From Euryarchaeota archaeon UBA623 (GTDB taxonomy: Archaea > Thermoplasmatota > Poseidoniia > Poseidoniales > Thalassarchaeaceae), in contig DAUV01000039.1 in NCBI GenBank assembly GCA_002505325.1, forward strand, positions 1 to 5,537: a DNA stretch of 5,537 nucleotides, given 5' to 3'. Positions within the stretch are counted from its first letter, which is position 1. Each line of letters starts with the position of its first letter. The translations under genes and the position numbers were made by a program. Shown piece after piece: positions 1 to 5,537 of the stretch. Below the pieces are notes generated by a model. The model was not told the origin of the DNA. It did no database searches and saw only the letters and a list, made by a program, of their open reading frames with translations.

Positions 1-114
1 GAACCTGTCATCGGCCTGTGGTCCCGGGTCGACGGACATTCTCTTGGGCTTTGCAGGACGCTGCTGTACCTTGGATGGGTCGGGCAATCCGAGGAGTCTA
101 TACAGGTTGACCAC
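1..114 (-). CDS. 5' end of an unidentified gene, cut by the left window edge
   Basis: An open frame runs from a GTG at 114-112 to the window edge, giving 38 residues that begin VVNLYRLLGLPDPSK and end in a Pro-, Lys- and Asp-rich stretch (PKPKRMSVDPGPQADDRF). The frame is closed upstream by a TGA at 135-133. GTG at 114 is the only start-type codon before residue 10 (TTG), and the next ATG is residue 26. The start lies 14 bases after the stop codon of the surface-protein gene, which is typical operon spacing, and third codon positions are mostly G or C. There is no convincing Shine-Dalgarno site before the GTG. A second minus-strand frame is also open here but has no start codon until close to the edge. 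The N-terminus looks like a short amphipathic segment followed by a flexible linker. No family is recognised and no function is proposed. Confidence 0.5.
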   Translation of the reverse strand, partial: MVNLYRLLGLPDPSKVQQRPAKPKRMSVDPGPQADDRF

Positions 115-128
115 GGTCTTGGGCGAGT

Positions 129-3100
129 CTAATCATCAAAGAGGGCTTCGATGTCTTCGTTGTCTAGGGCCCCATCTACGGACGTTGCATCAGTCCCCGG
201 AGCAAACTCTTCCACGACTTCTTCTTGTGCCGATTTTCCAGTTAGTTCGTTGAATGCATCCGCGAGTTCTCCATCCACCTCTTCCGGCTCCTCTGGAGCC
301 ACGGGCTCTAGTATTCTAGGTGCCTCATCTACCGCTGACTCAGGTACGTCTTTCCTAGGTCCTCGCTTCTTCTTCTCGGCATCGAAGGGGTCGTAGTCAG
401 GGTCATCGAAAGCATCGTCCATTGAGACTCTTCTACCCCTGCGCTTGCTGACATTTCCTGTTACCGACGCCTCGACGACAACTTCGGGTGGACGCATCCT
501 CTGAATCAGCACCGCGACTAGAATGACTATCAGTCCAAGCAGACCAATGTAGATGCCATAGTCAGTCATCAGCACACCGAAGCTGAAGGGCTCTTTCTCG
601 ACTTGGATGACCAGTGTAATGGAAGACCCAGCTCCCTCGTCGAAGGCTGTCATCTGGACGGTGCGTATGCCTTCGCTAGAGAAACTCACCTCAATCCATC
701 TTCCTTCCCTATCGACATCGTTGGCGGGATTTCCATCACCGTCACTGTCCTTGCCAATGTCTAGATCCCAGATATAGATCATGTTCTCCATATCGAACTG
801 TGAATCTGTGGTGCCGTTTGCAGATAGTACGATTACGTCCCCCTCCATGGGGTTGTAATCACTAGTAGATACCCTAGCATCAGGATTGACGTTGTTTACA
901 TCTACTGATATGGTGATGCGCGCACTCTCGCCATCATCGTCTGTGACGTGGAAGACGATGTGATCGGGAGCAGTGGTGGCGTCGGACCAAGCATGAGCGA
1001 GATGCTGTGACTCAATGTCACAATCATCTGTAGTGTTGCCCTCCGAGTCAGAGTTGACACTAGGGTCGAGGTCGAAGCAGGCGATTAGGTTGGGCAAGTC
1101 GCCCAAGGTATCACTCACTTGGATTGAAAGCTGCACCATCTCGTCTTCAGCCACAGGGAGCAATGGCGCAACTGGTGAGATAGAAGGAGCCACGTTGCTT
1201 ACAAGGAACTGAATAATCAGTGTCTCGGTGCTGGCTCCATCATCATCAACTATTTGCAGAGTTGCGAGATGCTGTCCAGAGGTATCGTAGGTATGTTCGA
1301 ATTCACTCTGGTAGCCAGTGCTGCTGATGATTAGTTCTGGCTGCAACTCCGCATCCGGAGACCAGTGGTGCTGAAGTCCACCCAAGTCGTTCACAGAGTC
1401 ATCAGCCCATCCTCTAAAAATCAGAGAATCGCCTTCGTTGATAGTATACCTAGCGTTCTCTCCGAGCATCTGAGGTACGAGCCTGTTTGGTCCAGACCAG
1501 ACCTCAGCCTGTGGGTTTGTTGGGGCAATGTTTGTTACATCAATGGTCAATGTGTCATCAGTAGTGGCTCCATCATCGTCTATCACCGTGACTCCCATGG
1601 TGAAAGGACCCTCTGAATCAGGGGTGACCGTGCACCGCAATCCGACTTGTCCCTCATCACATGGTAAGTGCCACTGTATGTCGATAGGAGCATCTTCGTT
1701 CAGCGTATCCATGTCTCCACTTTCCTCTACGTCAAAAGTAACCGGTGAAAGCACCGGTACCGAAGACTGATCAGCCCCAATCTCAACCTCTGGAGGTCTG
1801 TTTAGAATGGTGATGTAAGCCTCAGAGTAGTCCTGATCACTCTCGCCGTCCGTAATTGTCAATGAGACTAAGAATACCCCATCGTCATTCCAAGTGTACT
1901 CTTGGATACAATCTTCTTCGGTCGAAGTCCAGTTCTCGCCGTTGAGTTTTTCGACTGTGAACTCACAACTCAACTCACCTCCATCGGAGTCATATGACGA
2001 TAAGCCATTGAAACTCACTTCTGACAGCGTCAGTGAATCCGAGACGATTGAGAGGTATGCGGTAGGCAGTCGGCCGATGAAAAGGGTGAACGAACCCTCG
2101 TTGTTCGATCGATTACCGTCAGCGATAATTTCCTCATTGGGGTCAACCGTGAAAGTCAGGCTGATATCACCGGACGGTTGATTCGCAGGAACCGTCCAAA
2201 CTACATCGACCCGCATCTCCTCAAGGCTCGATAAGCTCGGAATCTCGGTTGAGGATGTTGAGCCGTCGGGGGCTCCGACTACCAAAGTGGTTACGGGGGA
2301 ATTCGAGAGTCCCCTATTGAGGACTGGGACGCTGAAAGTCAATTGGTCGTTAGGTATCGCATTGAAGCCTATGTTGTTGTCCAGCGTGACTGTTCTGTTC
2401 CCCCTAGTCCTCTCTACGGTGACGCCTTCAGAGCGTGAGACAAGGTCGATTGCGTGAACTTCAGGGTCAATTGTTACTGTGGAAGCCCCTATAATCAAGT
2501 TTGAAGGATTTGTTCCACTGGTCCATGCAATGATTCCATGGCTCCCTAATTCCCCCTGAGTAGTCGTGCCATCAGGAAGGTGACCAGTGTTGAAGGTAAG
2601 GAATGCAGAACCGTTTGACGCAGTAGTGAGATTGTGTTGCAATGCAGTACCGCTACCGCCGTTTATCCACCTATCATACGCAGCAATCTCATATCTAAAA
2701 CTGACATCTTCACCAGATATGGCCTGGCCTTGGTTAGTGACATTAATCCAAGCCGACATCTCGAAATCCAAAGGAGAGAGCGGATATTCAATTTCGACGT
2801 TAATTTGCTTCGCCCTACCGGATGCTTGGTATGTAGTGAGTTCGTGCTCAGCTTGTATTCCGAGACCCGCTACTGAATATGAGGTCCGAATATCTCCTCT
2901 AATGGCCGGACAGTACCACTTGTATCCGGTTTCATCACCATTATCATCATAGTTCGTTATGTTGTAAGATTGCGAGCATCCATTGTAGAATGTGCCTGGA
3001 TAGCCTTGGCTAACAACTTCCCAACTGGTGGTATTGCTACTGGTGCTGTCAGATGGAATTGTCACATAATCGCTCGTGCCACTATAGTCGGTCTCTACAG

Positions 3101-3755
3101 TATATTCGGTTTCCCAAACCTCGCCCACACTGAGTGGAAAGTCGTAGCCCTCTAATGATGGAACATATTCGTTTGTAACGGTCAAGTCTGCTATGTGCTC
3201 AGTAATAGTGATGAACCAGACTTGAACGATGAAATCGATGTCGAAAGTAGCCACTTCGCGAAACACAGACAAATCTGAAACACTAATCCATTCTTCGGTA
3301 TCCATGTATACACGCAAGTCACCAGCCTGCCCGTCTATGCTTACGTCCTCGGCCTCATAGAAGGCACTCCCCTCAACTTTGTAACACATCAAGTCTAGGT
3401 CCCAATTGATTTCTCCATCGTCATCCACATCACACCAACCAATTTCTGATACTGTCTGCGTCAGAGTTCCTTCAAGATACTGAACATTCGAACTGACTCC
3501 TGAACTGGCAACGAAGGCACCTACGTCGAGGTAGCCATCATAGCTCCAAGCATCGTTTATTTTCCAAGCGGGTACATCAACCAGATTTACCGATCTAACT
3601 GAAGATTCCATTATTCGTAAGTCCGAGAGTTCCTCGGAGGGGGCTTTCATCTCCATGAAAACGCCGGACTGAGCGGATATCACAATCAGAAGGGCGAGTC
3701 CGAAAGACAGTCTCTCGCGTGAGCGCATGCCTCGCCGGAACGGCGAGGGACGCAT
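129..3755 (-). CDS. Giant PKD-repeat surface protein with C-terminal membrane anchor
   Basis: This is a 1208-residue exported protein; its specific function is not recognised. Residues 1-30 form a signal peptide: an Arg-rich n-region, then the hydrophobic core LSFGLALLIVISA. Residues 40-430 match no family I can name. They hold an acidic DVDDDGEIN loop (about 109-117) that resembles calcium-binding loops. A CARDB-like beta domain covers about 462-560. Five PKD-like domains follow (about 564-652, 653-742, 743-854, 855-954, 955-1054); several end in a (D)DDG(A/E) strand and an N-x-x-P linker. A second DSDGDG loop lies at about 1003. A transmembrane helix covers about 1067-1087, and a charged cytoplasmic tail of about 120 residues follows. 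All ten cysteines are in the ectodomain and form close pairs, and there are about ten N-x-S/T sequons. Such proteins usually act in adhesion or in the cell envelope. The ATG at 3755 is preferred because AGGGGTGAT precedes it; the frame is open back to a TTG at 3779. The gene follows TBP by 26 bases. Confidence 0.93.
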   Translation of the reverse strand: MRPSPFRRGMRSRERLSFGLALLIVISAQSGVFMEMKAPSEELSDLRIMESSVRSVNLVDVPAWKINDAWSYDGYLDVGAFVASSGVSSNVQYLEGTLTQTVSEIGWCDVDDDGEINWDLDLMCYKVEGSAFYEAEDVSIDGQAGDLRVYMDTEEWISVSDLSVFREVATFDIDFIVQVWFITITEHIADLTVTNEYVPSLEGYDFPLSVGEVWETEYTVETDYSGTSDYVTIPSDSTSSNTTSWEVVSQGYPGTFYNGCSQSYNITNYDDNGDETGYKWYCPAIRGDIRTSYSVAGLGIQAEHELTTYQASGRAKQINVEIEYPLSPLDFEMSAWINVTNQGQAISGEDVSFRYEIAAYDRWINGGSGTALQHNLTTASNGSAFLTFNTGHLPDGTTTQGELGSHGIIAWTSGTNPSNLIIGASTVTIDPEVHAIDLVSRSEGVTVERTRGNRTVTLDNNIGFNAIPNDQLTFSVPVLNRGLSNSPVTTLVVGAPDGSTSSTEIPSLSSLEEMRVDVVWTVPANQPSGDISLTFTVDPNEEIIADGNRSNNEGSFTLFIGRLPTAYLSIVSDSLTLSEVSFNGLSSYDSDGGELSCEFTVEKLNGENWTSTEEDCIQEYTWNDDGVFLVSLTITDGESDQDYSEAYITILNRPPEVEIGADQSSVPVLSPVTFDVEESGDMDTLNEDAPIDIQWHLPCDEGQVGLRCTVTPDSEGPFTMGVTVIDDDGATTDDTLTIDVTNIAPTNPQAEVWSGPNRLVPQMLGENARYTINEGDSLIFRGWADDSVNDLGGLQHHWSPDAELQPELIISSTGYQSEFEHTYDTSGQHLATLQIVDDDGASTETLIIQFLVSNVAPSISPVAPLLPVAEDEMVQLSIQVSDTLGDLPNLIACFDLDPSVNSDSEGNTTDDCDIESQHLAHAWSDATTAPDHIVFHVTDDDGESARITISVDVNNVNPDARVSTSDYNPMEGDVIVLSANGTTDSQFDMENMIYIWDLDIGKDSDGDGNPANDVDREGRWIEVSFSSEGIRTVQMTAFDEGAGSSITLVIQVEKEPFSFGVLMTDYGIYIGLLGLIVILVAVLIQRMRPPEVVVEASVTGNVSKRRGRRVSMDDAFDDPDYDPFDAEKKKRGPRKDVPESAVDEAPRILEPVAPEEPEEVDGELADAFNELTGKSAQEEVVEEFAPGTDATSVDGALDNEDIEALFDD
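3730..3748 (-). repeat. Perfect 8-bp hairpin at codons 3-8 of the surface-protein gene
   Basis: Read on the minus strand, CCTCGCCG (3748-3741) and CGGCGAGG (3737-3730) are exact reverse complements around a TTC loop. Seven of the eight pairs are G-C. The stem begins four bases after the ATG at 3755-3753, inside codons for the Arg-rich part of the signal peptide. There is no T-run after it, so it is not a conventional intrinsic terminator. It could slow translation initiation or simply reflect GC-rich Pro and Arg codons. Confidence 0.6.
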
Positions 3756-3759
3756 CAAT

Positions 3760-3768
3760 ATCACCCCT
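3760..3768 (-). promoter_or_regulatory. Shine-Dalgarno site that decides the surface-protein start
   Basis: The minus strand reads AGGGGTGAT and then, after four bases, ATG at 3755. GGTGAT is complementary to the ATCACC found near the 3' end of archaeal 16S rRNA. This favours the ATG at 3755 over the longer TTG start at 3779, which has no such site and lies almost against the TBP stop codon. The site sits in the 26-base gap after TBP, consistent with translation of an internal gene in a shared mRNA. Confidence 0.65.
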
Positions 3769-3781
3769 GCGGGCCTCAAAT

Positions 3782-4495
3782 CTACAGTAGATCCGCCAAT
3801 TCGTCCTGAATGAACTGGACTGCCTCAAGGATCTCATCCTTGGCACGGGCGCCAGTAATCACCATCTTGCCACTGCCGAATATCAGACAAACGACCTTGG
3901 GGTAGTCGAGTCTGTAAATCAACCCAGGGAATTGCTCAGGCTCGTATTCGACTTTGTCGAATGGCAGGTGAAAAGTCAAATTGTTCAGATTCAACTTACG
4001 TGGAAGCGCAGCCAGAGGCTCGCCCTCGCGGATACCGCGGATCCGCTCGTCTTCGTCAGCGACCTCCTCATCGGTGGCCGCACGTATCCCGTCAGAGGTG
4101 TCGATAACACGGGTGTTGTTATCGTCCATCCGGGCCACTCCATCGTAGTCTTCGGGGTAGAATAGAGAGTAGGTTGCGACCATGTTCTGGACCTCAATCT
4201 CGACATCCTTGAGATCCCATGTTTCTATCCCTGCAGCACGCAGGTCACGCGTCATCATCTCGATTCCAACCTCGATGTTGTTCTGGTTCTTGCCGCCAGT
4301 GCAAACCGCACGTCCGGACCGGAACATTAGGATGGCGAGTTTCGGGTCCACGACCCTGTAGACGACGCCCGGAAATTGCTCGGGTTCGTACTCGCAGTTC
4401 AGTTGGATGGCTATGTCAGGTAGGTCGAGTTCCTCCGCCACTCTGGTGGAGGCGACCACGTTTACGACTGTTAGTCGCTCTTCATCGCTAAGCAT
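3782..4495 (-). CDS. tbp: TATA-box-binding protein with an insertion in repeat 2
   Basis: This is the archaeal general transcription factor that binds and bends the TATA box and recruits TFB and RNA polymerase. The 237-residue product has both TBP repeats. Repeat 1 (about 8-88) starts VVNVVAST and contains EYEPEQFPGVVYR. Repeat 2 (about 98-237) starts VQNMVAT and contains EYEPEQFPGLIYR. The four DNA-kinking phenylalanines appear to be present (F41, F58, F189, F206), as do the asparagines N12 and N104 and the TG pairs after strand 5 (T66, T214). Archaeal TBPs are usually about 180-190 residues; the surplus is an acidic segment at about 113-166 between strand 1 and helix 1 of repeat 2. The gene has no Shine-Dalgarno site; the TATA box lies about 25 bases before the ATG, so the mRNA is probably leaderless. 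An in-frame TAG upstream rules out a longer start. The surface-protein gene follows 26 bases downstream. Confidence 0.97.
   Translation of the reverse strand: MLSDEERLTVVNVVASTRVAEELDLPDIAIQLNCEYEPEQFPGVVYRVVDPKLAILMFRSGRAVCTGGKNQNNIEVGIEMMTRDLRAAGIETWDLKDVEIEVQNMVATYSLFYPEDYDGVARMDDNNTRVIDTSDGIRAATDEEVADEDERIRGIREGEPLAALPRKLNLNNLTFHLPFDKVEYEPEQFPGLIYRLDYPKVVCLIFGSGKMVITGARAKDEILEAVQFIQDELADLL
4102..4124. repeat. 8-bp inverted repeat inside the TBP insertion
   Basis: CGATAACA at 4102-4109 and TGTTATCG at 4117-4124 are perfect reverse complements separated by seven bases. The repeat lies within the codons for the acidic insertion of TBP (around residues 125-132, DNNTRVID). It could form a modest hairpin in DNA or mRNA. 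No flanking direct repeats were seen that would mark a transposition event, so no function is assigned. Confidence 0.5.
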
Positions 4496-4516
4496 GGGCC
4501 GCGCAGTTATATTCTA

Positions 4517-4524
4517 CTTATAAA
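4517..4524 (-). promoter_or_regulatory. TATA box of the TBP gene
   Basis: The minus strand reads TTTATAAG here, close to the archaeal TATA consensus. Its centre is about 25 bases upstream of the A of the TBP start codon at 4495, which is the usual distance from a TATA box to the transcription start. The transcript would therefore begin at or within a few bases of the ATG, fitting the absence of a Shine-Dalgarno sequence in the preceding GCGCGGCCC. TBP must itself bind this box, so the promoter is open to autoregulation. Confidence 0.8.
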
Positions 4525-4525
4525 C

Positions 4526-4569
4526 AATAGTCGTATTGAAATAGCCGTAATTTCGATTCAATAGGCCGT
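4526..4569 (-). repeat. Three direct repeats of ACG(G/A)CTATT upstream of the TBP TATA box
   Basis: On the minus strand the copies are ACGGCCTATT (4569-4560, with one extra base), ACGGCTATT (4548-4540) and ACGACTATT (4534-4526). The last is separated from the TATA box by one base, so it covers the place where the TFB recognition element should lie. The copies start 14 and 20 bases apart. The region also contains a 7-bp inverted repeat, TATTGAA (4534-4540) with TTCAATA (4557-4563). The arrangement suggests a binding-site cluster for a regulator of TBP, but that role is inferred only from position and repetition. Confidence 0.5.
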
Positions 4570-4583
4570 TTTTTTGCTAAATT

Positions 4584-5537
4584 TCACAGTAAATGGACGC
4601 CGGATGCCCCAAGTTTGGAGATCAGAGGTCTTCCGCCGGCTATCTCGATGGCTTCTGCGACTCTTTGTGGATCTCGTGCTAGAGCGACCATGCAGCCCCC
4701 TCCGCCAGCACCGGTCAGTTTGGCCCCTAATGCGTGCGGACCTACCGCTTCTACGAGTGCCTCAAGTGAGGGACTACTCACTCCAAGCAGGCGCAGTTTC
4801 TGATGACACGCATCCATCGCTATACCGACCGCCTCTAGGTTTCCGGCTGAAAGCGCAGTGAGCCCTGCTCGTGTTATCCTAGCTATTGCGTCCATCTCCT
4901 CCTCCAACTGCGGCTTATCCTTGAGCCGTTGGGCCACTCCAGCCACCATCTTGCCAGTTGGCGAAGCCTCCCCTGTGAATCCAATCACCAACCACGCCTC
5001 TTCCATATCGAGAGGCAGATCAACAATGTTGACCGACCATTCCCTTTCGCCCTCCGGAGTTGCCAGAGTCGCATCGAAAACATGCCGAGTTCCTTCTACG
5101 TGTTCACCCGATACCACGACGCAACCTCCGAGAGCACTGGTGGCAGTATCCGTCGGGCTCGCGCGACCCTGTTGAGCCCGGGCTTCCGCTGAATGACTCA
5201 TGCGAGCCAGTTCAATCAGATTGATGGGCTCGCTTGGTTTGGTATGAGCGTGTAGTGCGGCCCCTATGGCATTCGAAAGGGCAGCCGAAGATCCTAATCC
5301 GGCGGCTGAAAACAGTCCGCTATTGACCTCCATCCTCAGTGAAGGACCGTCGTATCTGAACACCTCGTCGAGGATGTGCGAGATGTGCGGGTGCCTATCT
5401 GAATCGAATGGAAGCCCCTCAAGAGTCCACTTGTCGGACTCTTCGATACTAACTTCGACTCCGCTATCTATGGCAACTGCCACTGCGGGGTGGCCGTAAA
5501 CCACGGCATGCTCTCCGAACAGGATGCACTTGCCCGG
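4584..5537 (-). CDS. mvk: Mevalonate kinase, N-terminal codons missing at the right edge
   Basis: This cytoplasmic GHMP-family kinase uses ATP to phosphorylate mevalonate to 5-phosphomevalonate, feeding the isoprenoid pathway that makes archaeal lipids. The open frame reaches the window edge and gives 317 residues, beginning PGKCILFGEHAVVYGHPAV, the signature N-terminal motif of the family. The GTG at 5504 lies inside this motif and is not the start; perhaps 5-15 residues are missing. Motif 2, the glycine-rich ATP loop GLGSSAAL, is at about 80-87. The probable catalytic Asp is in ASPTD (about residue 130), with a conserved Glu in SHSAEA (about 118). Motif 3, KLTGAGGGG, is at about 273-281. 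All three motifs are intact. ASPTD in place of the PSGxD seen in eukaryotic enzymes is, from memory, the archaeal form. TBP follows after 88 bases. No minus-strand T-run is visible after the stop codon, so termination is unclear. Another GHMP kinase is possible but less likely. Confidence 0.94.
   Translation of the reverse strand, partial: PGKCILFGEHAVVYGHPAVAVAIDSGVEVSIEESDKWTLEGLPFDSDRHPHISHILDEVFRYDGPSLRMEVNSGLFSAAGLGSSAALSNAIGAALHAHTKPSEPINLIELARMSHSAEARAQQGRASPTDTATSALGGCVVVSGEHVEGTRHVFDATLATPEGEREWSVNIVDLPLDMEEAWLVIGFTGEASPTGKMVAGVAQRLKDKPQLEEEMDAIARITRAGLTALSAGNLEAVGIAMDACHQKLRLLGVSSPSLEALVEAVGPHALGAKLTGAGGGGCMVALARDPQRVAEAIEIAGGRPLISKLGASGVHLL

Noticed and set aside
44..253. Plus-strand open frame of 69 codons at the left edge.
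   Set aside because: It overlaps the end of the surface-protein gene and the start of the left-edge gene on the opposite strand; no ribosome site or family was seen.
2587..2952. Plus-strand open frame of 121 codons, and the overlapping one at 2634-2876.
   Set aside because: They lie antisense within the surface-protein gene, have low-complexity translations with no recognisable family, and lack promoter or ribosome-site support.
3756..3779. Longer start of the surface-protein gene at TTG 3779, adding eight residues.
   Set aside because: The TTG lies two bases after the TBP stop codon without its own Shine-Dalgarno site, while the ATG at 3755 has AGGGGTGAT at suitable spacing and leads into a normal signal peptide.
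3927..4393. DNA direct repeat at 3927-3949 and 4371-4393 (19 of 23 bases alike).
   Set aside because: It encodes the EYEPEQFPG stirrup of the two TBP repeats and reflects the ancient internal duplication and strong constraint of that protein.
4219..4491. Plus-strand open frame of 90 codons opposite TBP.
   Set aside because: The translation is Arg/Cys-rich noise produced by the reverse complement of well-supported TBP codons.
4569..4575. Run of seven T on the plus strand as a terminator.
   Set aside because: All genes here are on the minus strand, where this is a run of A, so it cannot be a U-tract for mevalonate kinase.
4584..5504. Mevalonate kinase starting at GTG 5504.
   Set aside because: The upstream codons in the same frame encode PGKCILFGEHA, the conserved start of the family motif, up to the window edge, so the GTG is an internal Val codon.

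Overview
The window reads as part of an archaeal chromosome. Every gene I can support lies on the minus strand, so transcription runs from right to left. Three things point to archaea: a gene for the general transcription factor TBP with both halves of its saddle, a mevalonate kinase of the archaeal type for isoprenoid lipid synthesis, and a TATA-box promoter placed for a leaderless mRNA. A very large, acidic, PKD-repeat surface protein anchored by one C-terminal membrane helix, together with mid-range base composition, suggests a marine Thermoplasmatota-type euryarchaeon such as Poseidoniales (Marine Group II). That placement is an inference, not something the sequence proves.

Layout in the direction of transcription: (1) 5537-4584, mevalonate kinase, missing only its first few codons at the window edge; (2) 4583-4496, an 88-base intergenic region holding three copies of an ACG(G/A)CTATT-like motif and a TATA box centred about 25 bases before the next start codon; (3) 4495-3782, TBP, with an unusual acidic insertion of about 54 residues in its second repeat; (4) 3755-129, a 1208-residue secreted and membrane-anchored protein with a CARDB-like domain and about five PKD-like domains, starting 26 bases after the TBP stop codon behind a Shine-Dalgarno-like site; (5) 114-1, the first 38 codons of a further gene of unknown function that leaves the window.

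TBP, the surface protein and the left-edge gene are spaced like one transcription unit (26 and 14 bases between genes, with no T-rich terminator or TATA box visible in the gaps). TBP would be translated from a leaderless end, while the surface protein uses a Shine-Dalgarno site. Mevalonate kinase has no clear terminator, so read-through into TBP is possible, but TBP has its own promoter. No RNA genes, CRISPR arrays or mobile elements were seen. The points most worth a second look are the TBP insertion, the triple motif next to the TBP TATA box, and the linkage of a general transcription factor to a giant surface protein.
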